From JBGTIS01 sp041745535 (GTDB taxonomy: Bacteria > Bacteroidota > Bacteroidia > Cytophagales > Cyclobacteriaceae), in contig JBGTIS010000077.1 in assembly GCA_041745535.1 (NCBI GenBank), positions 28,358 to 92,357 of the forward strand: a DNA stretch of 64,000 nucleotides, written 5' to 3'. This document shows, piece by piece, positions 45,251 to 54,678 of this stretch; the first letter of the stretch is position 1; the number at the start of each line of letters is the position of its first letter. The notes beneath the pieces were generated by a model. It was not told the DNA's origin. It ran no database searches and saw only the letters and a list, made by a program, of their open reading frames with translations. Made by a program: the position numbers and the translations under genes.

Positions 45251-47693
45251 TTTGTTTTAGCTTTTTGGTAAGCATGGAGTAATCCAGAAAATATAACAGC
45301 CGGATTGAAATGCTGTTTTGCTGCGGACTGTTCAGTACCTGGTCTACATTTTTAAAATAATTTTCCCGAAGAAAATCTTCGTCACTGTTCACACTGTTTT
45401 TCCAAACCACACTGATTTCGCTGGCCGGCGCGAATGTATAGGTGTACACCATATCAATATTGAAGGCATTATAATTTCGGTCTGCATTCTCATTGTAATC
45501 GCTATCCAGTAAATCGCCTTCTTCCCCTAAAGTAAAATAATCTTTATAATCGGCTTCTGACCAGTAATGTCGCATTCGGAACGACAAATCCATTTTATTA
45601 TTGAAGGTAAATTTGGTATTGAAAATATTATTTACCGTCTGTATATTTCTCAATCCAAAGGTAATTACCTCATCGGTTTTATCGGTAAATCCTACGTTAT
45701 TCCGCGCGTTAGAAAAGTTAATACTTCCACTAAAGCTCAACCTGTTATTTACCCTAAACCGTGGGTTTAAGCCCAGGCTTATGTTTTCCCTGCTTCTGAC
45801 ATCATAATTTCTGTAAACGATATAACTACCCAGCGCCAGCCTGTTTCTGTTATCCGTATGGATATACATTCGCCATTGGTTGTACTTATCTCTCACGAAA
45901 TAGCGGCCTGCCACCCTGGGCTCAAAGTAATCGTACATCTTAGTAGGCGAACTTTCCATACCCAGAAATAAATAGAAGAAATTTTTAAATGTGCCTTCTA
46001 CTTCGGCCTCTATTTCTGTTCCGGTATAGGTACTGGGCTTGTATAACCTTCGATAGTTCAACCGAAGGTCTGAGGAAAAACTTAGCAATTTCCAAAAAGG
46101 CTGGTAAATATTATAGCCAATTCCACCTGAAGTTCTTACCTCATTATTGCCCCGAATGAACCCCAGGTCATTGGGGTCGTAGGTATCATTTTCCATATAA
46201 TAGCTAAGGTATGAACGGAAATTTCCGGCAGTCTTAGCAAAACTGATGGAGGTCATATACCCAAATAGGTTATCTCCTTCTATCCCATATTGCTGGCTTA
46301 CCGCACCTCTTGCGTTCAATGTATACTGATTTCGCAACAGTTGAAATTTGGCGGAACCGGCGGTTAGGTTCGCGTCATAATCTTCCCCTTTTCTGATTAC
46401 ACTGGTATTCACCAGGCTCACAAAAGAATTATTCTTTAAGTTCTGGTCTAACGCAAGTACATTATAATTGGAAAATGGGCTGGTCTGTAACTCATAGGTT
46501 TCGCCTGCTTCATCGCGGACAGTGGCATAGGTCGCGCTGGTAATGGCATTTAACACCCCAATACCCAAACCACCGCGGGTTCTCCCAGATATTTTGGTGG
46601 CATTAATCAGGCTACTTTCGGTAGGGTTGCTAATGATTTCGTCCTTTTCATTGATTAAATCATCCACATCGTTGTAATGCAGGGGTTTTCCGCCAATACG
46701 GCGTGAATAGAAATAACCTCCTTTATCAAAGAGTTCGGTGCCTTCTTTAAAAAACTGCCGGTTTTCATTGTACTGAACCTCGAAAGGAGAAAGATTCAAA
46801 ACTTTGTTATCGGAAATTACCTGCCCGAAATCAGGAACCAGAATCATATCCAGCGTAAAGGCATCGTTGATGCCATATCGGAGATCCATTCCACCTTTTA
46901 TCCTATTTCCTGCATAGGCAGGTGTTTCAGCATCACCAGAATACCGGTTGTAATAGGAAGAAATATAAGGTGAAACTGAAAGGCGAACCGGAGATTTGAC
47001 GTTCAGAATGCCACTTAACCGGCCAAACTGATTGATGAAACCGTTTTTTTGCGGATTAATTTCGTTCCAGTAATCGCTTTCATTCTTACGCCGTATTTTC
47101 CTGTTAAAATTTAATCCCCAATACTGAATAGGGGTTTTTGGAAACCTGAGTGCAGAAAACGGGATTTCCATTTCTACGTACCAGTTGCGTTCATCTATGG
47201 TTACGGCACTCAGCCATCCGGCGTTCCAGCTTCTGTCGTCACCTACGGGTGTTCTCCTGGTATCAACCTGTACGCCTGCCGCGGAAACCGAAAATTCAAA
47301 TGCATTCAGGTCGTCGTCGTAGGTATCGAAGTAAACCGTAAAAGCATCGGCATAGCCAAAATCATCACGACGGGTAAATTCCTTTAAAATACTGTCTTTG
47401 GACACATCGTATAAGGTAGCGCCTACATATACCGATACATTGTCGTATAAAATTTTTACTTCCGTTTTTTGAGAGGCTGGAGTACCGGGTTTGGGAGATC
47501 GTTGGATAAAATTGGTTGCGACACATTCAACCGCAGACCAGGCCTTTTCATCAAGAACACCATCTATTTTAGGTGGATCAGTAATCCGGAGGGCATACAA
47601 TTCTTTATTGAAATAATTTTGAGCAATACACAGGACAGGCAAAAGTAATACAATGACAACCAGAAAGGTTAATCGGACTATTCTGAAATTCAT
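45216..47693 (-). CDS. DUF5916 protein with N-terminal CBM9-like domain
   Basis: An 825-residue exported protein (signal about residues 1-24, ending CIAQN). Residues about 37-205 form a carbohydrate-binding-9-like beta-sandwich (DPPKIDGVLDEKAWSAV, DNVSVYVGATLYD, FDTYDDDLNAFEFSVSAAG). The remaining 600 residues are the DUF5916 region, rich in alternating aromatic beta-strands that suggest an outer-membrane beta-barrel. Members are common in Bacteroidota and their function is unknown. Neighbours give no clear hint. The length agrees with the family. Confidence 0.9.
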   Translation of the reverse strand: MNFRIVRLTFLVVIVLLLPVLCIAQNYFNKELYALRITDPPKIDGVLDEKAWSAVECVATNFIQRSPKPGTPASQKTEVKILYDNVSVYVGATLYDVSKDSILKEFTRRDDFGYADAFTVYFDTYDDDLNAFEFSVSAAGVQVDTRRTPVGDDRSWNAGWLSAVTIDERNWYVEMEIPFSALRFPKTPIQYWGLNFNRKIRRKNESDYWNEINPQKNGFINQFGRLSGILNVKSPVRLSVSPYISSYYNRYSGDAETPAYAGNRIKGGMDLRYGINDAFTLDMILVPDFGQVISDNKVLNLSPFEVQYNENRQFFKEGTELFDKGGYFYSRRIGGKPLHYNDVDDLINEKDEIISNPTESSLINATKISGRTRGGLGIGVLNAITSATYATVRDEAGETYELQTSPFSNYNVLALDQNLKNNSFVSLVNTSVIRKGEDYDANLTAGSAKFQLLRNQYTLNARGAVSQQYGIEGDNLFGYMTSISFAKTAGNFRSYLSYYMENDTYDPNDLGFIRGNNEVRTSGGIGYNIYQPFWKLLSFSSDLRLNYRRLYKPSTYTGTEIEAEVEGTFKNFFYLFLGMESSPTKMYDYFEPRVAGRYFVRDKYNQWRMYIHTDNRNRLALGSYIVYRNYDVRSRENISLGLNPRFRVNNRLSFSGSINFSNARNNVGFTDKTDEVITFGLRNIQTVNNIFNTKFTFNNKMDLSFRMRHYWSEADYKDYFTLGEEGDLLDSDYNENADRNYNAFNIDMVYTYTFAPASEISVVWKNSVNSDEDFLRENYFKNVDQVLNSPQQNSISIRLLYFLDYSMLTKKLKQNASEEKLYTTL

Positions 47694-48433
47694 TAATCAA
47701 TTAAAATTTTAAGTTATATTGGGAATCACGATTCTGACAGAATATGCAATATAATCATATCTTTTTTTTGCGACTTTTTCTTTTCGGAATTTACTGTATA
47801 ATCCAGGTAAGAATTGCCGGTTATAAGCGTATTTGTAAATCAATTACTTCAGGATGACTGCGATCGCGTTTAAACTTTAACAATAAATGTTTTCAATATT
47901 CATATAAGGTATAAAATCTTTAAAGATTTATTTTAATTTTTATCAAAAACCAATATTTTTTGTGAAAATTTAAATAATTCCCGCATTTAGGGTTCGATCC
48001 CCATTATTTCAGATACTGGTAAGTAAATAGTTTGATTCGTCATTTTTCAAAGAGATTTATCGTAGAATTTATTGGATATTAATAAAAAAAATATCTAATA
48101 TTATAGAAAATCTTGCCGATAAAACCAGTTACGTTCTAATCCAAGTCTTAACTGGGTATAAAAAATGTGGAAGTCTGGAAAACTAGAATTTTCAGTTTTC
48201 CTTGTATAAAATCAATTAATTATCAAGCGGCTTCAGCTGGAAAGCGATAGTTGGTTCAACTGAAAATTGTTTCTTAATTTTGGATTAAAAAGTCATATAG
48301 ATCAATCTAATCAACAAAAAATCAGTAACCTGGGTTACATTTTGAACAGGGATGTACACCAATGAATGGTATAAGTGAAAGAAGGTAAAGTGGAATTTAG
48401 TATCTGAAATAAAACTTACTTACAGTACTTAAT
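47694..48433. other. Gene-free AT-rich intergenic region before the HNH/T6SS locus
   Basis: About 740 bases without a convincing coding frame, tRNA or transposon. It is AT-rich throughout, with several short inverted repeats and a GTAACC-TG-GGTTAC palindrome near its right end. It may hold the promoter and control region of the following locus. A short stretch near 47990 resembles a tRNA T-loop but cannot be extended into a tRNA. Confidence 0.6.
48325..48338. promoter_or_regulatory. Perfect palindrome upstream of the HNH/T6SS locus
   Basis: GTAACC and GGTTAC are exact inverse complements with a two-base spacer, located about 95 bases before the HNH gene. It is unusually GC-containing for this AT-rich gap and is a candidate operator. 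Confidence 0.4.
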
Positions 48434-48868
48434 ATGCCAATTGGAAAAAAAAGAAAAAAAGCTGTCTTACCTACTCCGCAAAATAACCTGCAAAGGGCTG
48501 AGTTCCGTTTCAGTGATACTACCAAGCATCAGGCATTTTACAGGCAGTGGAATCGTTGTGCCTATTGTGGCGCGAATCTGATTTACAAAATGGATCATGC
48601 GCATCATGTAATTCCAGTTCAATCGGGAAAATTAAACGATCAGCATGATGTTTTTCTGAAATCGTTAGATAATTGTGTGATCCTTTGTGAAGACTGCCAC
48701 CTGGAAATAGGGCATAGCGGAAATTTTACGAAAGGCCCGGTGGCAATGCCCGTTACTTTTCCCTATTCGCATGGACAGGAAAAAGAAGCCCATAAAACCT
48801 GGAGCCAGCAACTGAATGCCCAATGGAAAAGAAAATTTCCCAATTTACTTGCTATAGAAACGCCTTAA
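48434..48868 (+). CDS. HNH endonuclease at the border of the T6SS locus
   Basis: A 144-residue HNH protein. The zinc knuckles CAYCG and CEDCHLE flank the core, and MDHAHHVIPVQSGKLNDQHD supplies the catalytic His pair. The basic N-terminus (KKRKKAVLPTPQ) may bind DNA. No signal peptide and no known delivery domain are seen. It precedes tssH by 120 bases on the same strand. HNH nucleases are a frequent T6SS cargo type, but there is no adjacent small immunity gene, and it could equally be an unrelated chromosomal nuclease. Confidence 0.85.
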   Translation: MPIGKKRKKAVLPTPQNNLQRAEFRFSDTTKHQAFYRQWNRCAYCGANLIYKMDHAHHVIPVQSGKLNDQHDVFLKSLDNCVILCEDCHLEIGHSGNFTKGPVAMPVTFPYSHGQEKEAHKTWSQQLNAQWKRKFPNLLAIETP

Positions 48869-48987
48869 ATAAGTTAATACAGCCGCTTTAAGAATATTTT
48901 ATTTGTTGGGTTTACCTCATTTTCTGTCTGATTACCATAAGTTTAAATACTGCCTGTTCTGAATGTATATGAAAATACCTTAACTAC

Positions 48988-51450
48988 ATGATTGACCACC
49001 TCACTATTTCAGATTCCTCCAAGCAAAGTATTCAGATTGCCCAGTCGCTGGCAAAAGAATATCAGAATGCCAAATTTGCTCCACCACACCTGTTGCGGGC
49101 ATTGCTTCACAAAGATATTGGTCTGATACCTTTTCTGGAATCATTAGATCAGGATGTTTATTACCTGCAGGAATGGGCGGAAGTGCGGATGGAAAGTTGC
49201 CCTAAAGGCGCGCATGTGCCGGAAGAACCCATTGGTGACGAAAAGGTAAGTAAGGTAATGGAGGAAGCTGATTTGCTCCGCATTAAATTGAATGAAGATG
49301 ATATTACCCCGCTGTGTATGCTCACAGCACTTTGCAAGCCCAATGTGGCATTCACCGCCGATCAGCTCAAAACTTTTACCCTGAAGCAGGACGATATACT
49401 GAGTGCCATGTTGGCCGAAGCCGCTATTCAGGAAGCCATCGCACCAGCACAAAAAAAAAGCAGCGCAGGTCCGGCAGGCCCGAAAGGAAAAGCGTTATTC
49501 GATTATTGCATTGATAAAACCTCACTGGCCCGGGAGGGAAAAATTGATCCCATTATTGGACGCGATCGGGAAACCCGCATGATGATCGAGATATTGGGGC
49601 GCAGAACCAAACCCAATGTACTGATTGTAGGAGAACCCGGTGTGGGCAAAACCGCATTGGTAGAAGGTTTTGCCATCAGCATTGTTGAACAGAAAGTACC
49701 CGACCATCTTTCCAAAGCTTTGCTGTTCGCCTTAGACCTGGGGGCGTTGGTGGCTGGCGCTTCTTACAAAGGTGAGGTAGAAGACCGACTCAAAAAGATT
49801 TTGAACGACATCAAGGCTTTTGATAAAGCCATCCTGTTTATTGATGAATTGCATCTGATGCTGGATAGTTCCGGTCCGGTAGGATCAGGCGCTGCCAATC
49901 TGCTCAAACCTGAACTGGCCCGGGGAGAAATTACCGTTATTGGCGCTACCACCAACGACGAATACCGCAAATACATAGAAAAAGAAGAAGCTTTTAATCG
50001 AAGGTTTGAAGTACTTCGGGTAGAGGAACCGGATGTAACCACTGCCGACCGCATGATTAAAACCCTGATCCCACTGTATGAGAAGCACCATCATCTTACG
50101 GTGGGGGAAGGAACTTCCCTGGAAGCGGTGCAACTGGCTAAACGGTATATCAAAGACCGGCGCCTGCCAGATTCTGCCATCGATTTACTGGATCGTACCA
50201 TGGCTGCCATTCGCATGGCCGACGAAACTTCCGAAAAAGAACTACATATTTTGCAGGAAAAACTCCAGGCATTAACCGGAGAAAATACCCTGGCAGACCT
50301 GCAATGGTTTCACCTGGAATTAAAAAACAAAATAAGCCCGATATTGCTCACCCAGTTAGAAGAACAGGAAGATGAACTGGATTTATCCACCACTGAACTC
50401 CTGTTTCCTTACCTGGAAAGCAAAATCAAATTGCTGTTGGGCTTCACCGATAAAAAGAAAGGATCGGTTGAAAAAACGGATGTGGCAGCGGTAGTCGCAT
50501 ACAAAACTGGCATCCCTTTGGGGAAAATTCAAACCAAAGAGCGTGAAAAGTTGCTAAATATGGAAGATCACCTGAAGCAGCGCGTAATTGGTCAGGATCA
50601 TGCCATCAAGGTAATTGCCGATGCGGTGCTGGAATCCAGGTCCGGGTTAACCAAACCAGGACAGCCTATTGGTTCCTTTTTCTTTTTAGGCCCAACCGGG
50701 ACTGGTAAAACTGAACTCGCCAAATCGTTGGCGGAATTTCTGTTCAACGATGAGTCTACTTTACTCCGGTTCGATATGTCTGAATTTAAGGAAGAGCATT
50801 CAGCTGCCGTATTATTGGGAGCACCAGCCGGTTATGTGGGTTACGAAGAAGGCGGCGTGCTGGTGAACAAGATCAGGGAAAAGCCCTATGCAGTGGTATT
50901 GTTTGATGAAATTGAAAAAGCGCATTCCTCCGTATTCGATATATTTCTGCAAATTATGGACGAAGGCAAACTGCACGACCGGCTTGGCAAAGAGGGCGAC
51001 TTTTCTAATGCGGTGGTATTGTTTACTTCTAACATAGGTAGTAAATTTATAATCGATGAATTCGCGAATGGCAAGCTGCCCACTTCTCAGGAAATGATGG
51101 AGATCATGCGTGGACATTTTCGACCGGAATTTCTAGCCAGGGTTACCGAAATCGTGCCCTTCGCGCCCATTCAGGAAGAAAATGTGGTGAAGATTTTTGA
51201 TATCCATTTAAAGAAATTGTTGGATATGCTGGATAAACAGGGCATTGAACTGAAGATTACCGATGAAGCCAAACACCAACTTGCTATTTCCGGCTATACG
51301 CCGGAATACGGAGCAAGACCCTTAACCGGGGTAATCAGGAATCAGTTACGACGCCCAATTTCAAGGTTAATTATTTCTGGAAATGTGAAAAAAGGAACTG
51401 TGATCGAATTGGAGCTGGATGAAAATGATAAAGTGGTGTGGAAATACTAA
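48988..51450 (+). CDS. tssH: TssH (ClpV) AAA+ ATPase
   Basis: An 820-residue Clp-type double-ATPase. The N-domain (about 1-150) is followed by AAA1 with Walker A VGEPGVGKTALVEG and Walker B LFIDELHLML, a shortened middle region (about 415-490), and AAA2 with Walker A GPTGTGKTELAKSL and VLFDEIEKAHSSVF. The shorter middle domain and the location in front of tssB/tssC identify it as the T6SS sheath-recycling ATPase rather than the ClpB chaperone. It disassembles contracted TssB/C sheaths. About 130 bases follow before tssB. Confidence 0.9.
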   Translation: MIDHLTISDSSKQSIQIAQSLAKEYQNAKFAPPHLLRALLHKDIGLIPFLESLDQDVYYLQEWAEVRMESCPKGAHVPEEPIGDEKVSKVMEEADLLRIKLNEDDITPLCMLTALCKPNVAFTADQLKTFTLKQDDILSAMLAEAAIQEAIAPAQKKSSAGPAGPKGKALFDYCIDKTSLAREGKIDPIIGRDRETRMMIEILGRRTKPNVLIVGEPGVGKTALVEGFAISIVEQKVPDHLSKALLFALDLGALVAGASYKGEVEDRLKKILNDIKAFDKAILFIDELHLMLDSSGPVGSGAANLLKPELARGEITVIGATTNDEYRKYIEKEEAFNRRFEVLRVEEPDVTTADRMIKTLIPLYEKHHHLTVGEGTSLEAVQLAKRYIKDRRLPDSAIDLLDRTMAAIRMADETSEKELHILQEKLQALTGENTLADLQWFHLELKNKISPILLTQLEEQEDELDLSTTELLFPYLESKIKLLLGFTDKKKGSVEKTDVAAVVAYKTGIPLGKIQTKEREKLLNMEDHLKQRVIGQDHAIKVIADAVLESRSGLTKPGQPIGSFFFLGPTGTGKTELAKSLAEFLFNDESTLLRFDMSEFKEEHSAAVLLGAPAGYVGYEEGGVLVNKIREKPYAVVLFDEIEKAHSSVFDIFLQIMDEGKLHDRLGKEGDFSNAVVLFTSNIGSKFIIDEFANGKLPTSQEMMEIMRGHFRPEFLARVTEIVPFAPIQEENVVKIFDIHLKKLLDMLDKQGIELKITDEAKHQLAISGYTPEYGARPLTGVIRNQLRRPISRLIISGNVKKGTVIELELDENDKVVWKY

Positions 51451-51580
51451 TTCCAGACAAAGAAAGTGAAAAAATATATTAAAAAATTAACACATTCAGG
51501 TTATAAAATTCAAATTAGAATTGACCAAGCCATGTATGGGAATTTAATAAAAACGTCTAAATAAATCTAAACCTCCTATT

Positions 51581-52024
51581 ATGAACGAAGTTGAAATTGG
51601 TGGACAACTAGTGCCCCAGCAATCATTTGAAGCGATTACCCAAATTTCTTCCAACCGTACTTTACTGGTGCAAAAACTTACCAACAAACCTACGAAACCG
51701 GAACCTATAACAGGACTGAAAACGGTAAGTGAAGTATTTGAGCATTTCAAACCGAATGTAAAAGTAGAATTTGAAAATGAAGACGGAGCGCCAGTCAATG
51801 AAGAATTGCATTTTAAGAATCTGGCCGACTTTAAAAAAGAAGGGATTATTGAACAAAGTGAATTCCTGAAAGGATTAAATGCCCAGCAGGAAAATTATTT
51901 TAATTTTATCAAACAACTTAAGTCCAACAAAATTTTAAAAACAGCCCTGCAAAATCCTGATTCTAAAAAGGCCTATCTGGCGGCATTGCAGGCCATGATC
52001 GCGGAGATCGACCAAGCCGGATAA
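51581..52024 (+). CDS. tssB: TssB contractile sheath small subunit (T6SS-iii type)
   Basis: A 147-residue protein. The N-terminal segment EIGGQLVPQQSFEAITQIS, followed by LKTVSEVFEHFKPNVKVEFENEDG and LHFKNLADFKKEGII, matches the Bacteroidota TssB family. With TssC it builds the contractile sheath around the Hcp tube. It lies 46 bases upstream of tssC and starts the structural part of the cluster. Length is normal. Confidence 0.9.
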   Translation: MNEVEIGGQLVPQQSFEAITQISSNRTLLVQKLTNKPTKPEPITGLKTVSEVFEHFKPNVKVEFENEDGAPVNEELHFKNLADFKKEGIIEQSEFLKGLNAQQENYFNFIKQLKSNKILKTALQNPDSKKAYLAALQAMIAEIDQAG

Positions 52025-52070
52025 TACAATTACACATGCTATTTCTGTAAACCTTAAAATAAACCAAATT

Positions 52071-53444
52071 ATGGCCGAAGAACAAGAGAAAGCGCCCTCC
52101 TTAGCAACCAAAGAAAAAGAAGCACCCAGCCAGCAAAATCCTAAGGAAATTCTTGAGAACAGTACCAACGAACTACTGGAATACGGTGGCTTCGAATTGC
52201 TGGAATCTTCTGTAGACGGAGCAAAGGTAATGAATCCTGAGAGCAAAGCCCGCAAGAATATTTTTCTGGGAGAAGCCGCTAAGAAAGGTGAGCGCGATAA
52301 ACTGAAAAAACAGATGCGACTCTGGCATGAGCTATTGAGCAGTTCGGAAGATATCTCTGAAATGATAGAAAAAGCACAGCAAAAAGTAGAAAGTGCCGAT
52401 CATTTGCTGAAAGAAAACCTTAAAAAAGCTCTGGAAGAAACCACGGAACTGGAACGTAATTACCGTTCAGTGGCTTTATTTTATAAAAATTCGGAGGTAG
52501 ATAAAGTAAAAAACCTGACCATTTTCAATACGGATATTGAAAGGCTGAAAGACCTGGACAACACCGTGGTAGCCGATAAAATCGCCGAAGAACTGAAAGC
52601 CCGCCACGACCGGCTCGACCTGCGTGAAAACTATTCGCTATTGGTGATTCCAGGATACCTGGGTTCCAATAAAGTGGTAGAAAAATGGGCAAAAGTCGCG
52701 TATCAGAATAAAGTAATGTTAGTCACTGACTTTGCGCATCTGGAGGATCCGGATGGTGTAATGGAGGAATTTGACTCAGCCAACCTTACCGGTGGGGAAA
52801 TTCACCGGTCCAATGTTTTGATGACCTGCAACTGGCTGGTGGGTAGAGAAAAATACGCGGAACTGGATGAGGAAGAGGAATTGTTTGTGCCACCGTCAAC
52901 GGCTTTGGCCGGCAGAATTTACAGTACGCTGATCGCACAACCCACCGCAGGCAAAATGCATGGGGGCTTAAGTGAAGTAGACGGAGTGGCTTTTCCCTTG
53001 AAAAAAAGTGAAATTTCAGAATTGGAGAAAAGGGGGTTGGTTCCATTGGTAAAAGAATGGGAAAAAGTAATGGCTTTCTCTGCTAAAACACTTTATACAG
53101 GTAATGATATTGGTTTACAGACCTATTCCGTTGTTCGGGTCTTTGATTACATTGGGAAAGTGCTTATCGATTTTTTGAACCGGCAAGCCTTTGTAAACTG
53201 GACACCAAAAGTTCAGAAAGACCTAACCCGTGAAATCTCAAGATACCTGAAGAGTATTATGGGTAGTGACAAAATCATCCAGGATTATAACCTGATGCGA
53301 TTAGAACAGGACCCTGAAACCAAACGCATTTACATTGACCTGCATATTACGCCATTTTTTCCCGCTAAAAACTTCCTTCTGAAACTAGGAGGTACTAAAG
53401 GAGATACGGCCGAAGAATGGCAGGCAGAATTCGCGGAGCAATAG
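52071..53444 (+). CDS. tssC: TssC contractile sheath large subunit (DUF5458-type)
   Basis: A 457-residue protein of the Bacteroidota TssC family. After a charged, partly disordered N-terminus (about 1-55), the sheath core includes FNTDIERLKDLD, KWAKVAYQNKVMLVTDFAHLED, SNVLMTCNWLVGREKYAEL, PSTALAGRIYS and the IDLHITPFFPAKNFLLKLGG tail. It pairs with TssB to form sheath protomers. It is followed after 48 bases by the DUF2778-like gene. Confidence 0.92.
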   Translation: MAEEQEKAPSLATKEKEAPSQQNPKEILENSTNELLEYGGFELLESSVDGAKVMNPESKARKNIFLGEAAKKGERDKLKKQMRLWHELLSSSEDISEMIEKAQQKVESADHLLKENLKKALEETTELERNYRSVALFYKNSEVDKVKNLTIFNTDIERLKDLDNTVVADKIAEELKARHDRLDLRENYSLLVIPGYLGSNKVVEKWAKVAYQNKVMLVTDFAHLEDPDGVMEEFDSANLTGGEIHRSNVLMTCNWLVGREKYAELDEEEELFVPPSTALAGRIYSTLIAQPTAGKMHGGLSEVDGVAFPLKKSEISELEKRGLVPLVKEWEKVMAFSAKTLYTGNDIGLQTYSVVRVFDYIGKVLIDFLNRQAFVNWTPKVQKDLTREISRYLKSIMGSDKIIQDYNLMRLEQDPETKRIYIDLHITPFFPAKNFLLKLGGTKGDTAEEWQAEFAEQ

Positions 53445-53492
53445 TATCCGCTTTGCCAACAAGTATTGCATATTCAATTTCAACCGTTTCTT

Positions 53493-54083
53493 ATGGCAAC
53501 TTATGATTTATTCTTCAATGGGCAAATCCTCCTTTGGGAAACCTGGGGAAAAAGAAAGTATAAATCGAGTTCTGGGTTGCTGGAAACTGTCGATGGTCAG
53601 GAAAGTGGTAAAAGGGATGGAATTCTGGATTATCGGTACGCGAAATTCTCTAAAAAGAAAAATCATGGTCCTATTCCAGAAGGTATCTACACTTTTATTG
53701 TGAAAGATTCAAAGGGGTTTCCGTCCGCTTTATGGAAAAACTGTGATTTGGCCAGCGCAGGCAGGAGAACAGGAATTCAAACTATCCCCCGTGGGCTTGA
53801 GGCACGAAATAGAATAGGGAGTGAAGATATAGATTGTGAACGTTATTGGGTGAATTGGGGCAATAACAGAATTAAGATATTTCCTTCAAAAAAAACCAAT
53901 ACTTACGGAAGAGGTGGCTTTTATTTACATGACTCAGCAAAAGGTTATACGCATGGGTGCATTGAAGTAGATAAAAAGTTTTTTGACGATCTGCGATTAT
54001 ATATCCATTTGCCTAAAAGAAAAGAAAAACTAGTGTTACAAGTGGATTATAAAAATGGAAATACCCATACATACGGATTATAG
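53493..54083 (+). CDS. DUF2778/Tlde1-like L,D-transpeptidase-fold enzyme, candidate T6SS effector
   Basis: A 196-residue protein from the ATG at 53493 (an upstream TTG at 53466 is less likely). It has no signal peptide. The segment GPIPEGIY (59-66) and the active-site stretch GFYLHD...YTHGCIEV place His146, His154 and Cys156 as in DUF2778/Tlde1, which have an L,D-transpeptidase-like fold and act on peptidoglycan stem peptides. In Salmonella, Tlde1 is a T6SS effector that damages periplasmic peptidoglycan. Here it stands between tssC and hcp, so delivery inside or on the Hcp tube is likely. No adjacent immunity gene is evident. Function is inferred, not shown. Confidence 0.78.
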   Translation: MATYDLFFNGQILLWETWGKRKYKSSSGLLETVDGQESGKRDGILDYRYAKFSKKKNHGPIPEGIYTFIVKDSKGFPSALWKNCDLASAGRRTGIQTIPRGLEARNRIGSEDIDCERYWVNWGNNRIKIFPSKKTNTYGRGGFYLHDSAKGYTHGCIEVDKKFFDDLRLYIHLPKRKEKLVLQVDYKNGNTHTYGL

Positions 54084-54153
54084 GATAAGAAATATCCATA
54101 ACTTTTATTATAACAAACTCAAATTTAATTAATTACCTTAAATCAAAAAAACC

Positions 54154-54567
54154 ATGGCAGTAAGAGCTAGATTAACCTTAGACAAAATAAGCGATACCCG
54201 CGTTATCGATTTTTCCTACCATTTTAATCGCGATATCGATGCTTCTGGAAGACCTTCGGGTATAGTTCGGGGGGGCACCCTTCAAATGACCATTGAATCC
54301 ACTAAAAGCGCTTTTTTACCTACCTGGATGGTATTAGGGCAAGGCAAGACCAAAGAAGGCCAAATTGAAATTATGGATGATACGGATGATGAAAAACCTA
54401 TTAAAACTATAAAATTTAAGGATGCATTCATCGTGGAATACGGCGAGAACTTCAGTTGGCAGGGTGGTGAAAACATGATGGAGACCTTTGTGGTTTCGGC
54501 ACGTGAAATTACCATAGAAGGTGATGGTGGACCTGCGGTGTATGAGAATGAATGGCCAATGTCTTGA
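54154..54567 (+). CDS. tssD: TssD (Hcp) tube protein
   Basis: A 137-residue Hcp of the Bacteroidota type. MAVRARLTLDKISDTRVIDFSYHFNRDIDASGRP, GGTLQMTIESTKSAFLPTWMV and EIMDDTDDEKPIKTIKFKDAFIVEYGE match that family, which forms stacked hexameric rings. Hcp is the tube and a cargo carrier. It is preceded and followed by cell-wall-type enzymes, and a strong terminator sits ten bases after the stop, so hcp mRNA probably ends there at high level. Confidence 0.95.
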   Translation: MAVRARLTLDKISDTRVIDFSYHFNRDIDASGRPSGIVRGGTLQMTIESTKSAFLPTWMVLGQGKTKEGQIEIMDDTDDEKPIKTIKFKDAFIVEYGENFSWQGGENMMETFVVSAREITIEGDGGPAVYENEWPMS

Positions 54568-54576
54568 GGATAATGT

Positions 54577-54608
54577 CAGCACTGCTTTACCTAAGCAGTG
54601 CTGTTTTT
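54577..54608 (+). terminator. Strong intrinsic terminator after hcp
   Basis: CAGCACTGCTT pairs perfectly with AAGCAGTGCTG around a five-base loop and is followed by five T residues. It would limit read-through from hcp into the downstream genes, so those need a separate promoter or partial read-through. Confidence 0.9.
54596..54606 (+). repeat. 11-bp direct repeat, left copy (partner at 55319-55329)
   Basis: CAGTGCTGTTT occurs here, as the 3' arm of the hcp terminator, and again at 55319-55329, just after the L,D-transpeptidase gene. The two exact copies bracket that gene. Confidence 0.75.
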
Positions 54609-54678
54609 AAATTTAATTGGAAATCAAATCTTAATCCTTTTTTCCTTTACTTATTTATTTAAATTAAAAGAAAGCCTT

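Noticed and set aside
47855..47870. GCGATCGC octamer (HIP1-like)
   Set aside because: A single copy in an otherwise AT-rich gap; no sign of the cyanobacterial repeat family.
47985..48006. GGGTTCGATCCCCA, like a tRNA T-arm
   Set aside because: Only a three-pair stem forms and no acceptor, D or anticodon arm can be built around it.
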